A stretch of DNA of 64,000 nucleotides from Streptomonospora nanhaiensis. Its GTDB lineage: Bacteria; Actinomycetota; Actinomycetes; Streptosporangiales; Streptosporangiaceae. The notes below the pieces were generated by a model, which was given only the letters and a program-made list of their open reading frames with translations, ran no database searches and was not told the origin of the DNA. Position numbers and translations under genes: made by a program. Shown in pieces: positions 32,662 through 39,951 of the stretch. The DNA lies in the NCBI RefSeq assembly GCF_026642255.1, contig NZ_CP113264.1, forward strand, positions 1,798,001-1,862,000, read 5' to 3'. Each line of letters opens with the position of its first letter. Positions within the stretch are counted from its first letter, which is position 1.

Positions 32662-34086
32662 TCAGGTCCGTACGGGGTCCGCCGCCGGCCCGGTGGGGCG
32701 CCGGGCCAGGCCGAGCGCGGACGCCGCTCCGAGGACGGCCACCAGGGTCACCGCCAGGAAGGCGTCCGAGTACGCGGGGGCCGCGAGGGTGTGGAGCGGG
32801 TTGACGGCGTCGTGCCCGCCCGCCTGGCGGGCCGCGACCAGGGCGCCGATCAGCGCCGGTCCCGTACCGGCCCCCAGGAACTGGGCGCCCTGGAGGACAC
32901 CCATGCCGACACCCACCCGGTCGGGGGGAAGGGCGCCGGCCGCGCTGTCCGTGACGAGGGTGGCCACGAAGGCGAAGCCCGCGCCCACGCCCACCACGCC
33001 GAGCGCGGCGGCGGCGGGCGACGCCCCGTGGACGGAGAGGTGGAACGTCGAGGCGCCCATCAGAGCCAGGCCCCCGACCACCCACCACCGCGCCGCCGCG
33101 GACCCGGCGACCCGGCCCGCCAGCGGGGACAGGACCGCCAGCGCGACCCCGCCCGGGATCATCACGAGGCTTCCCGCTCCGGGACCGAGACCGTTCACGC
33201 CGACGACGAGCAGGGGGACGAACACGAGGGCGGTCATGTTCACGAACATGGCCAGGAACACGGTGGCCACGGCCGACACGTAGACCCGGTCGGCGAACAG
33301 CGCCGGCGGGACGAACGGCTGCTCGGAGCGGACGGTGCGCCATGCGAACAGCGCGGCCGCGGTGGCGGAGGCCAGGACGCTCCCGTACGACGACGGCGAG
33401 TCGAAGCCGCTCTCCTGCCCCCGGGTCACCCCGAACAGGACGAGACCGGCCGCCAGACCGAGGAGGACGCCGCCGAGCAGGTCGAAGGGCCGCGCGTCCC
33501 CGGGGGCGTCGTCGGGCAGCACCCGTGAGGCGGCGGCCAGCAGCAGCGCGCCCGCCATGGTGATCCAGAAGAGCGCGGGCCACCCGAGGAGTTCACCGAT
33601 TCCGCCCCCGATGGACGGGCCGAGGGCGGCGCCCGCGCCTCCCGCGGCGGAGACGAACCCGATCCCCGTGCCTCTCCTGCCGGGCGGGAGGACCCGGGTG
33701 ACGGCGATGACGGACAGGACCGGGACCGCGGCGGCGCCCGCCCCCATCACCAGCCGTCCGAGGACGAGGAGCGGCAGCGTCGGTGCGAGGGCGCAGACCA
33801 GGCTGCCCGCCGCGTAGACCAGCAGGGCCCCGCGGAACAAGCTCCGGAGGCCGACGCGGTCGGAGACGCGGCCGTAGACGGGGATGCCGACCGAGAAGAC
33901 CAGGAGGAAGCCGGTGACGACCCAGGCGAGCTGTGCTTCCGAGGCTGCGAACTGCTCTCCCATGAGGGGTAGGACGAGCCCGACCATGTCGCTGGCGACG
34001 ACCATGAGGAGCATGGCCGCGACGAGCACCGCCAAGAGCGCGGACGTCGAGGGGGCGGGGGGCGCGGAGGCCGGCGTCGGTCTCAT
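32662..34086 (-). CDS. MFS multidrug-type efflux transporter
   Basis: A 474-residue major facilitator of the drug:H+ antiporter (DHA2-like) type with about 12-14 membrane helices. VASDMVGLVLPLMGEQF is in helix 1, YGRVSDRVGLRSLF is the loop 2-3 motif A, and GAGAAAVPVLSVIAVTRVLPP and GFVSAAGGAGAALGPSIGGGIGELLGW are the motif C region. The ATG at 34086 follows AAGGTG. A 23-bp palindrome sits 23-45 bp upstream, and a near copy precedes the Rrf2 gene on the same strand. The pump is therefore probably controlled by that regulator. Substrate unknown. Confidence 0.88.
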   Translation of the reverse strand: MRPTPASAPPAPSTSALLAVLVAAMLLMVVASDMVGLVLPLMGEQFAASEAQLAWVVTGFLLVFSVGIPVYGRVSDRVGLRSLFRGALLVYAAGSLVCALAPTLPLLVLGRLVMGAGAAAVPVLSVIAVTRVLPPGRRGTGIGFVSAAGGAGAALGPSIGGGIGELLGWPALFWITMAGALLLAAASRVLPDDAPGDARPFDLLGGVLLGLAAGLVLFGVTRGQESGFDSPSSYGSVLASATAAALFAWRTVRSEQPFVPPALFADRVYVSAVATVFLAMFVNMTALVFVPLLVVGVNGLGPGAGSLVMIPGGVALAVLSPLAGRVAGSAAARWWVVGGLALMGASTFHLSVHGASPAAAALGVVGVGAGFAFVATLVTDSAAGALPPDRVGVGMGVLQGAQFLGAGTGPALIGALVAARQAGGHDAVNPLHTLAAPAYSDAFLAVTLVAVLGAASALGLARRPTGPAADPVRT

Positions 34087-34108
34087 GTGTTCACCTTGAC
34101 TCTCACTT

Positions 34109-34131
34109 ACTGCAACTAATTTGGTGGCAGT
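34109..34131. promoter_or_regulatory. Candidate Rrf2 operator in front of the MFS gene
   Basis: A 23-bp imperfect palindrome with outer arms ACTGC and GCAGT. The left half on the plus strand is ACTGCAACTAA. Nineteen of 23 bases match the site upstream of the regulator gene (34650-34672) in opposite orientation. Confidence 0.65.
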
Positions 34132-34139
34132 TTTGGGCG

Positions 34140-34168
34140 AAAAAAAGGCGGAAGGTCTCCCTTCCGCC
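34140..34168 (-). terminator. Intrinsic terminator of the Rrf2 gene, with U-tract
   Basis: Perfect nine-base stem GGCGGAAGG with a TCTC loop, followed in the minus-strand direction by seven T residues (A-run 34140-34146 on the plus strand). It starts four bases after the regulator's stop. This is the only classical U-tract terminator I saw in the window. Confidence 0.85.
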
Positions 34169-34172
34169 CGAT

Positions 34173-34622
34173 TTAGGAGCGCGGTGCGCCGAGGGTGCGC
34201 TCGCGCTCGAGGACCTGGGCGAGCATGTCGGCGACGGTCGTGCGGCCGAGTCGGTCCCGCAGGGCCTGCTCCGCCTGTGCGAATTCCACTTCGAGCAGGG
34301 ACTGGATGTGCCTGCCGATGACGCACCCCGCGCTCGGGGGGTGGGAGTGCAGGGGGAGGAGGGGACCGTCCGCGACCGCCGCGTGGGCGTCGTAGAGGCT
34401 GATGTCCTCCGCCGGGCGCGCGAGGCGCCAGCCGCCTCCCCGCCCCTCGGTGGACCACGCCAGCGAGGCGTCGCGCAGGCGCCCGAGGATGCGCCTGACG
34501 ACCACGGGGTTGCTCTCCAGGCTCTCGGCGATGTCGGCGGAGGACCGCGGCAGTTCGTCCCCCCGGCGGGCCAGGTAGGTCAGCGCGTGGATCGCGACCG
34601 CGCTCCGGCTGTTGACGCTCAC
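34173..34622 (-). CDS. Rrf2-family transcriptional regulator
   Basis: A 149-residue winged-helix regulator: SRSAVAIHALTYLARRG, the recognition helix in ESNPVVVRRILGRLRDA, and the wing GRGGGWRLARP. Only one Cys (SAGCVIG) is present, so the three-Cys iron-sulfur site of IscR/NsrR is missing. It is closer to the YwnA/HypR type, which responds to reactive electrophiles or oxidants through a single Cys. GTG start at 34622 after AAAGGGG. The same 23-bp motif lies in front of this gene and of the MFS pump, which implies autoregulation plus control of the pump. Confidence 0.85.
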   Translation of the reverse strand: MSVNSRSAVAIHALTYLARRGDELPRSSADIAESLESNPVVVRRILGRLRDASLAWSTEGRGGGWRLARPAEDISLYDAHAAVADGPLLPLHSHPPSAGCVIGRHIQSLLEVEFAQAEQALRDRLGRTTVADMLAQVLERERTLGAPRS

Positions 34623-34649
34623 GTCCGCCCCTTTCCCGTCGAGCCGTTA

Positions 34650-34672
34650 ACGGACACCAAGATAGTTGCAGT
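34650..34672. promoter_or_regulatory. Candidate Rrf2 operator in front of the regulator gene
   Basis: The inverted counterpart of the site at 34109-34131. The best half is TAGTTGCAGT at 34663-34672, with ACACCAAG on the other side. It lies 28-50 bp upstream of the regulator's GTG. Confidence 0.6.
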
Positions 34673-34806
34673 TTCTGGGTGCGTCAATCACGGAGGGGTC
34701 GGAGCCGTACGGGAAACGACACAGGAGCGGGCCCCGGGGACGCGCGGCCGTTCGGCGACCGCTCGTCCGGGACCCGCTCCGGGGTGTTCCGCGCACGGGC
34801 CCGCGG

Positions 34807-35388
34807 TCACTCCATCACGGGCGGCATCATCGGGGCCGCCTCGGGGATGAGCAGGTAGGACACGGCGGCGACGGCCACGAACAGGAGTCCGGCGATCAAC
34901 GCGGCTGCGGACACCCAGCGCCCCCACGGCCGGGTCCTCGAGTCGGCGAGCACCAGCGCGAGCGCGGACACCACCACGGTGAGCAGCGCCACGGCGCCGC
35001 CGAGCATGATCTGCGTGCGGATCTGCGTGATCTGGTCCGCGCCGATGGGCTGGCCGTCGACGAGGAGCATGCTGGTGAGGATCTCCAGCAGCTGGCCGGA
35101 GAACAGGGTCACGGCGAGGAGCACGAGTCCGACGATGCCGAAGGTCTCCGTCGAGAACACGCCGGAGGCCGCCGGTGCGTGCGGCGCCGCGGTCACCGCG
35201 GCGGCCTCGGCCTCGGCCTCCCTCGTGTCGGCGGCCTCGCCGGTCGGTGGGCCGGAGTCGGACGGGTGGGCCGCCCCGGAGTCGGGCACTTCCGGCGCGA
35301 CCCCGGGCTCGAACGTCGGCTTCGGGGCCTCGTTCGGGGTGAGGGGGTTGCGGTCGGGGCTGTCGTTGTCTCCTGGTGCGGTACTCAC
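34807..35388 (-). CDS. Small membrane protein with disordered N-terminus (paralogue A)
   Basis: A 193-residue protein. The first 80 residues are Pro/Glu/Ala-rich and disordered. Then come SGVFSTETFGIVGLVLLAVTLFSGQLLEIL and two further hydrophobic segments (GGAVALLTVVVSALALVLA and AAALIAGLLFVAVAAVSYLL), so three membrane helices. The GTG at 35388 is chosen because the protein then begins V-S-T-x-P like its paralogue at 35911-36387; an in-frame GTG at 35412 is possible. Function unknown. It shares start sequence, length and the E-T-F membrane-entry motif with that paralogue, so the two arose by duplication. Confidence 0.65.
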   Translation of the reverse strand: MSTAPGDNDSPDRNPLTPNEAPKPTFEPGVAPEVPDSGAAHPSDSGPPTGEAADTREAEAEAAAVTAAPHAPAASGVFSTETFGIVGLVLLAVTLFSGQLLEILTSMLLVDGQPIGADQITQIRTQIMLGGAVALLTVVVSALALVLADSRTRPWGRWVSAAALIAGLLFVAVAAVSYLLIPEAAPMMPPVME

Positions 35389-35471
35389 GCGGCCAACGTA
35401 CCCGTTGGTCACCGTAAGCGGAGCCTAAGAATCGCCGCTGTCACCAGGGGGTTGTGAACCTCGGCCATAGA

Positions 35472-35611
35472 GGGTTTTCACCTCCACCCGTTGGTGGTTG
35501 AAGGTGGGCGGTGCTGCCCTCCCCGGACACGGCGGGGTGCGAACGGATCCGGGTGTGCCCGGGCAGGAACGCGCGGGTCGGCCGTAGGACCCGCGCTGCC
35601 CGCTCAGACCC
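35472..35611. repeat. 140-bp direct repeat, copy 1
   Basis: Identical over 140 bases to 35659-35798 (period 187 bp), from GGGTTTTCACC to GCTCAGACCC. Similarity continues upstream of both copies (GTGAACCTC-x-GCCA). Each copy contains a CCACC-CGTT-GGTGG hairpin. Confidence 0.9.
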
Positions 35612-35658
35612 GGGGGTTGTGGACCCCGGCCCCGAGCGTGTGAACCTCAGCCACGGAG

Positions 35659-35798
35659 GGGTTTTCACCTCCACCCGTTGGTGGTTGAAGGTGGGCGGTG
35701 CTGCCCTCCCCGGACACGGCGGGGTGCGAACGGATCCGGGTGTGCCCGGGCAGGAACGCGCGGGTCGGCCGTAGGACCCGCGCTGCCCGCTCAGACCC
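35659..35798. repeat. 140-bp direct repeat, copy 2
   Basis: Second copy of the same block, lying next to the 3' end of the gene at 35911. The perfect identity implies a recent duplication or gene conversion; the flanking genes are diverged paralogues. Confidence 0.9.
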
Positions 35799-35910
35799 TG
35801 AGCGGGGTGCGTCGCCTCAGGGGCGGGACCAGTTGGGGTGCGGGAGGGCGCGACCGCGCGACCCCGACCACCGGGGCAATCAAAGGCCCCGACCCCGGAG
35901 GGCTCCGGGC

Positions 35911-36387
35911 TCAGGACCCGGAGGGCAGGCCGGCGAAGGTCAGCACGGAGACGATCAGCATCAGGCTGCCCACGACGACGGTGGCGGCCGCGCACCAGCG
36001 GCTCCACGCCCGGGTGGCGGCGCCGCCGCGGAACAGGGCCACGGCCGCGGCGAGCACGGACAGGGCGCTCAGGCCGCCCGCGACGGCGACCTCGGCCGAG
36101 AGCACGGCCGCCTGCTGGGCGCTGTGCGACGGGGCCGCGCCGCTGAGGAAGAACCAGCTGAAGAGCTCGAACAGCCGGGTGTGGACGGTGGTGAGGGCGA
36201 ACAGCAGCAGGCCGATGACGCTGAAGGTCTCGGCGGCGAAGAGCCCGCCCGGGGTGGGGGGCGGGCCGACCGGGGTTCCTTCGAGGAAGGCGTTGCCCGC
36301 CCCGGTGTCGCCCGCGGCCCTCGTTTCCTCGGCCGCCGCGCCGGGGGTCTCGTCGGTGGGGTTCGTGTCTTCAGGGGAGGTACTCAC
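35911..36387 (-). CDS. Small membrane protein with disordered N-terminus (paralogue B)
   Basis: A 158-residue paralogue of the product of 34807-35388. It begins with a GTG and S-T-S-P, then a Pro/Gly/Glu-rich stretch of about 45 residues. GGLFAAETFSVIGLLLFALTTVHTRLFEL follows, and two more membrane helices (VAVAGGLSALSVLAAAVALF and AATVVVGSLMLIVSVLTFAG). Topology and spacing match paralogue A, with short loops. No domain is recognised. Its upstream region is shared with the divergent AtuA-like operon. Confidence 0.65.
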   Translation of the reverse strand: MSTSPEDTNPTDETPGAAAEETRAAGDTGAGNAFLEGTPVGPPPTPGGLFAAETFSVIGLLLFALTTVHTRLFELFSWFFLSGAAPSHSAQQAAVLSAEVAVAGGLSALSVLAAAVALFRGGAATRAWSRWCAAATVVVGSLMLIVSVLTFAGLPSGS

Positions 36388-36440
36388 CGCGCCAAACTAC
36401 CCCGCGCGCGTGCCCGCTCCCCCGGTCTGCAACCCACCCT

Positions 36441-36462
36441 CCGTGGCCGGTTCCGGCCACGG
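36441..36462. promoter_or_regulatory. Perfect inverted repeat upstream of the AtuA-like operon
   Basis: CCGTGGCCGG and CCGGCCACGG separated by TT, in the 151-bp gap before the AtuA-like gene. It is a good candidate operator for the TetR regulator encoded at the end of the operon. It could also be a transcription hairpin for the divergent gene's leader. Confidence 0.4.
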
Positions 36463-36538
36463 CGTGACACACGGCCCGCCCGGGAAGAACAATCACCCAC
36501 GCTTGTTTTTCGGTGTGTCCGGTGTCACCCTCGTGTCC

Positions 36539-38275
36539 ATGACCGCTACGTCCCCCCTGTGGGTCGCGAACGCCTCCGGTTTCTACGGGGACCGCTTCGC
36601 CGCCGTCCACGAGATGCTCACGGGCGGCCCGGTGGACGTCCTCACCGGCGACTACCTGGCCGAACTCACCATGGCCATCCTCGGCCGCGACCAGCTCGCC
36701 GACCCGGGGCGCGGCTACGCCAGGACCTTCCTCGGCCAGATGCGGGACTGCCTGACCCTGATCACGGAACGCCGCGTCAGGGTGGTCACCAACGCCGGCG
36801 GCCTCAACCCCCGGGGCCTGGCCGACAGGCTCACCGAGCTCGCCGACGGGCTCGGCCTCGCCCCCCGCATCGCCTGCGTCACGGGCGACGACCTCCTCCA
36901 CCGGGCGGAGGAGCTCGACCTCGGCAGCCCCCTGACCGCCAACGCCTACCTGGGCGCCTTCGGGATCGCCGCCTGCCTGGACGCCGGGGCCGACATCGTC
37001 GTCACCGGACGGGTCACCGACGCCTCCCTGACCGTCGGGCCCGCCGTCTCCCACTTCGGGTGGACCCCGGACGACCTCGACGCGCTCGCCGGGGCCACGG
37101 TCGCCGGGCACGTCATCGAGTGCGGGGCCCAGGCCACCGGCGGCAACTACGCCCACGCGGCCGCCCTCCTCCGCGAGGGGCACGACCTGGACCGCCCCGG
37201 CTTCCCGATCGCCGAGATCGGCGCCGACGGCAGCGCGGTCGTCACCAAGCACCCCGGCACCGGGGGAGCGGTCACCACCGGGACCGTCACCGCCCAGCTC
37301 GTCTACGAGATCGCGGGCGCCCGCTATCCCGGGCCCGACGTCACCACGCGCCTGGACACCGTCCGGCTCACCCGGGAGGGCCCCGACCGGGTCCGGATCA
37401 GCGGCACGCGCGGCGAGCGACCGCCCGCCGAGCTCAAGGTGGGGCTGACCGGCCTCACCGGGTTCCGCAACGACGTCGAGTTCCTGATCACCGGGCTGGA
37501 CGCCGAGGACAAGGCGGCGCTCGCCGAACGGCAGATGCGCGCCGCGCTCGCCCACCGCCGCCCCGAGGACCTGCGCTTCGAGTTCGTTCCCGCCGAGGAC
37601 CCGCACGGGCCCACCCAGGACGCCGCCACCGCGCGGCTGCGGGTGACCGCGCGCGACCACGACGCGTCCAGGGTCGGCAGGGCCTTCGGGGCGGCCGCCG
37701 TCGAGCTGGCCCTGGCCGGGTACGCCGGTTTCCACCTCACCTCGCCGCCGCGCGACGCGCGCCCGGACGGCGTCGCCGCCACGCACGTGCTCGTGCCCGC
37801 CGACGAGGTGGAGCACACCGCCATCCTCCCCGACGGGGCCCGGGTGTCCGTCGCCCCCGCCCCCCGGACCCGGCGGCCGGCCGAGGTCCCCGAACCCCCG
37901 CTCCCCCCGCCCCTCCCGGAGGGGACGCTGCGCGAGGCGCCGCTCGGCCTGGTCGTGGGGGCGCGCAGCGGGGACAAGGGCGCCGACGCCAACCTCGGCG
38001 TGTGGGCGGCCGACGACGACGCCTGGCGCTGGCTCGCCCACACCCTCACCGTCCCCCTGCTGCGCGAGCTGCTGCCCGAGACCGCCGGCCTCGTGGTCAC
38101 CCGCCACCTGCTGCCCAACCTGCGCGCGGCCAACTTCTGGATCGAGGGCATGCTCGCCCCCGGCAGCGCCCGGCGCGAGGGCCCGGACCCGCAGGCCAAG
38201 GGGCTGGGGGAGTGGCTGCGGGCGCGCAGGACCCTGATCCCCGAGAAGCTCCTCCCGGAGGTGGCACGGCAGTGA
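36539..38275 (+). CDS. AtuA-like (DUF1446) protein of acyclic terpene/acyl-CoA catabolism
   Basis: A 578-residue protein. The N-terminal DUF1446 domain runs to about residue 440 (NASGFYGDRFAAVHEML, VTNAGGLNPRG, TGRVTDASLTVGPAV, ECGAQATGGNYAH). A smaller C-terminal domain has LGLVVGARSGDKGADANLGVWA, as in AtuA of the Pseudomonas citronellol pathway. The biochemical role of AtuA is not firmly known. There is no Shine-Dalgarno sequence before the ATG, so the message may be leaderless; GTG 36533 is an alternative. It opens an operon with two carboxylase subunits and an acyl-CoA dehydrogenase. Confidence 0.8.
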   Translation: MTATSPLWVANASGFYGDRFAAVHEMLTGGPVDVLTGDYLAELTMAILGRDQLADPGRGYARTFLGQMRDCLTLITERRVRVVTNAGGLNPRGLADRLTELADGLGLAPRIACVTGDDLLHRAEELDLGSPLTANAYLGAFGIAACLDAGADIVVTGRVTDASLTVGPAVSHFGWTPDDLDALAGATVAGHVIECGAQATGGNYAHAAALLREGHDLDRPGFPIAEIGADGSAVVTKHPGTGGAVTTGTVTAQLVYEIAGARYPGPDVTTRLDTVRLTREGPDRVRISGTRGERPPAELKVGLTGLTGFRNDVEFLITGLDAEDKAALAERQMRAALAHRRPEDLRFEFVPAEDPHGPTQDAATARLRVTARDHDASRVGRAFGAAAVELALAGYAGFHLTSPPRDARPDGVAATHVLVPADEVEHTAILPDGARVSVAPAPRTRRPAEVPEPPLPPPLPEGTLREAPLGLVVGARSGDKGADANLGVWAADDDAWRWLAHTLTVPLLRELLPETAGLVVTRHLLPNLRAANFWIEGMLAPGSARREGPDPQAKGLGEWLRARRTLIPEKLLPEVARQ

Positions 38276-38342
38276 ACGCCCCGACCCCCGCCCTCCCCGG
38301 GCCCCGCCGAGCGCACCGGCCCCCGCCGGGGACGGAGCGGCC

Positions 38343-39941
38343 GTGAGCGTCCTGGGAACCCGGCTCGACCCCGCCTCGCCCGCGTTCGCCGAGGCCCGCG
38401 AGGCCATGCTCGCCAAGCTCGCCGAGATCGGCGCCGAACACGCCAGGGCCCTGGCCGGAGGCGGGGAGAAGTACGTCGAACGCCACCGCTCCCGGGGCAA
38501 GCTGCTGCCCCGGGAGCGGATCGAACTCCTCCTGGACGAGGGCAGCCCCTTCCTGGAGCTGTCCCCCCTGGCCGCCTGGGGGAGCGACTTCCACGTCGGC
38601 GCGAGTGTCGTCACCGGTGTCGGGGTGGTCTCCGGCGTCGAGTGCGTCGTCGTCGCCAACGACCCCACCGTCCGCGGCGGCTCCAGCAACCCGTGGACGC
38701 TGCGGAAGTCGGCGCGGGCCGCCGAGATCGCCGAGCAGAACCGCATGCCGATGATCAGCCTGGTCGAGTCCGGCGGCGCCGACCTGCCCACGCAGAAGGA
38801 GATCTTCGTCCCGGGCGGACGGACCTTCCGCGACCTGACGCGCCTCTCCGCGGCCGGGATCCCCACCGTCGCGCTGGTGTTCGGCAACTCCACCGCGGGC
38901 GGCGCCTACGTCCCCGGCATGAGCGACCACGTGGTCATGGTCCGCGACCGCGCCAAGGTGTTCCTCGGCGGGCCGCCGCTCGTCAAGGCGGCCACCGGCG
39001 AGGACAGCGACGACGAGTCCCTGGGCGGAGCCCGCATGCACGCCGAGGTCTCCGGACTCGCCGACCACCTCGCCGAGGACGAGCACGACGCCCTGCGCCT
39101 CGGACGGAGGATCGTCGCCCGGCTCAACCACCGCAAACAGGGGCCCGCCCCGCGAGGGGCCGCCGCGGAGCCCCTCCACCCCGCAGAGGACCTGCTCGGC
39201 GTCATGCCGCCCGACCTCAAGGTGCCGGTCGATCCGCGCGAGGTCCTCGCCCGGATCGTGGACGGCTCGGAGTTCGACGAGTTCAAGCCCGCCTACGGCA
39301 GCGGGCTCGTCACCGGCTGGGCCGAGCTGCACGGCTACCCCGTCGGCGTCCTCGCCAACGACAACGGCGTGCTCTTCAGCGCCGAGGCGCACAAGGCCAC
39401 CCAGTTCATCCAGCTGGCCAACCGCGCCGACACCCCGCTCGTGTTCCTGCACAACACCACCGGCTACATGGTCGGCCGGGAGTACGAGCAGGGCGGCATC
39501 ATCAAGCACGGCTCCATGATGATCAACGCCGTCTCCAACAGCACCGTGCCCCACTTCTCGGTGCTCATCGGCGCCTCCTACGGCGCGGGCCACTACGGGA
39601 TGTGCGGCAGGGCCTACGACCCCCGGTTCCTGTTCGCCTGGCCCAGCGCGCGCTCCGCCGTCATGGGGCCCAGGCAGCTCGCCGAGGTCCTGTCCACCGT
39701 CGCCCGCCGGTCCGCGGCCGCGCGGGGGCGCCCCTACGACGAGGAGCGGGACGCCGCCGTCCGCGAGATGGTCGAGAACCAGATCGAGGCCGAGTCGCTC
39801 CCCCTGTTCCTCTCCGGCCGGGTCTACGACGACGGGGTCATCGACCCCCGGGACACGCGCACCGTCCTGGGCCTGTGCCTGTCCCACGCCCACAACGCGC
39901 CCGTGCGCGGCACCGACCGCTTCGGCGTCTTCCGGATGTGA
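38343..39941 (+). CDS. Acyl-CoA carboxylase, carboxyltransferase (beta) subunit
   Basis: A 532-residue carboxyltransferase of the methylcrotonyl-/geranyl-/propionyl-CoA carboxylase beta type. Marks are RHRSRGKLLPRERIELLLD, GGSSNPWTLRKSARAAEIAEQN, FGNSTAGGAYVPGMSDHVV, and FLHNTTGYMVGREYEQGGIIKHG. The last is typical of methylcrotonyl-CoA and geranyl-CoA carboxylases. GASYGAGHYGMCGRAYDP forms the second oxyanion hole. GTG start at 38343, 67 bp after the AtuA-like gene. It works with the biotin carboxylase encoded ten bp downstream. Confidence 0.9.
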   Translation: MSVLGTRLDPASPAFAEAREAMLAKLAEIGAEHARALAGGGEKYVERHRSRGKLLPRERIELLLDEGSPFLELSPLAAWGSDFHVGASVVTGVGVVSGVECVVVANDPTVRGGSSNPWTLRKSARAAEIAEQNRMPMISLVESGGADLPTQKEIFVPGGRTFRDLTRLSAAGIPTVALVFGNSTAGGAYVPGMSDHVVMVRDRAKVFLGGPPLVKAATGEDSDDESLGGARMHAEVSGLADHLAEDEHDALRLGRRIVARLNHRKQGPAPRGAAAEPLHPAEDLLGVMPPDLKVPVDPREVLARIVDGSEFDEFKPAYGSGLVTGWAELHGYPVGVLANDNGVLFSAEAHKATQFIQLANRADTPLVFLHNTTGYMVGREYEQGGIIKHGSMMINAVSNSTVPHFSVLIGASYGAGHYGMCGRAYDPRFLFAWPSARSAVMGPRQLAEVLSTVARRSAAARGRPYDEERDAAVREMVENQIEAESLPLFLSGRVYDDGVIDPRDTRTVLGLCLSHAHNAPVRGTDRFGVFRM

Positions 39942-39951
39942 GCCACAGACC

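Larger units (their letters stand above)
35389..35910. other. Intergenic region carrying a duplicated block
   Basis: These 522 bp between the two paralogous membrane protein genes contain the 140-bp direct repeat described separately. No coding frame is convincing on either strand, and frames crossing it translate to repeats of the same unlikely sequence. Confidence 0.6.

Noticed and set aside
35441..36007. Minus-strand frame across the 140-bp repeats, and the idea of a CRISPR-like array
   Set aside because: The frame only translates the duplicated DNA twice. There are just two copies of a 140-bp unit with no short spacers and no cas genes, so it is not CRISPR.
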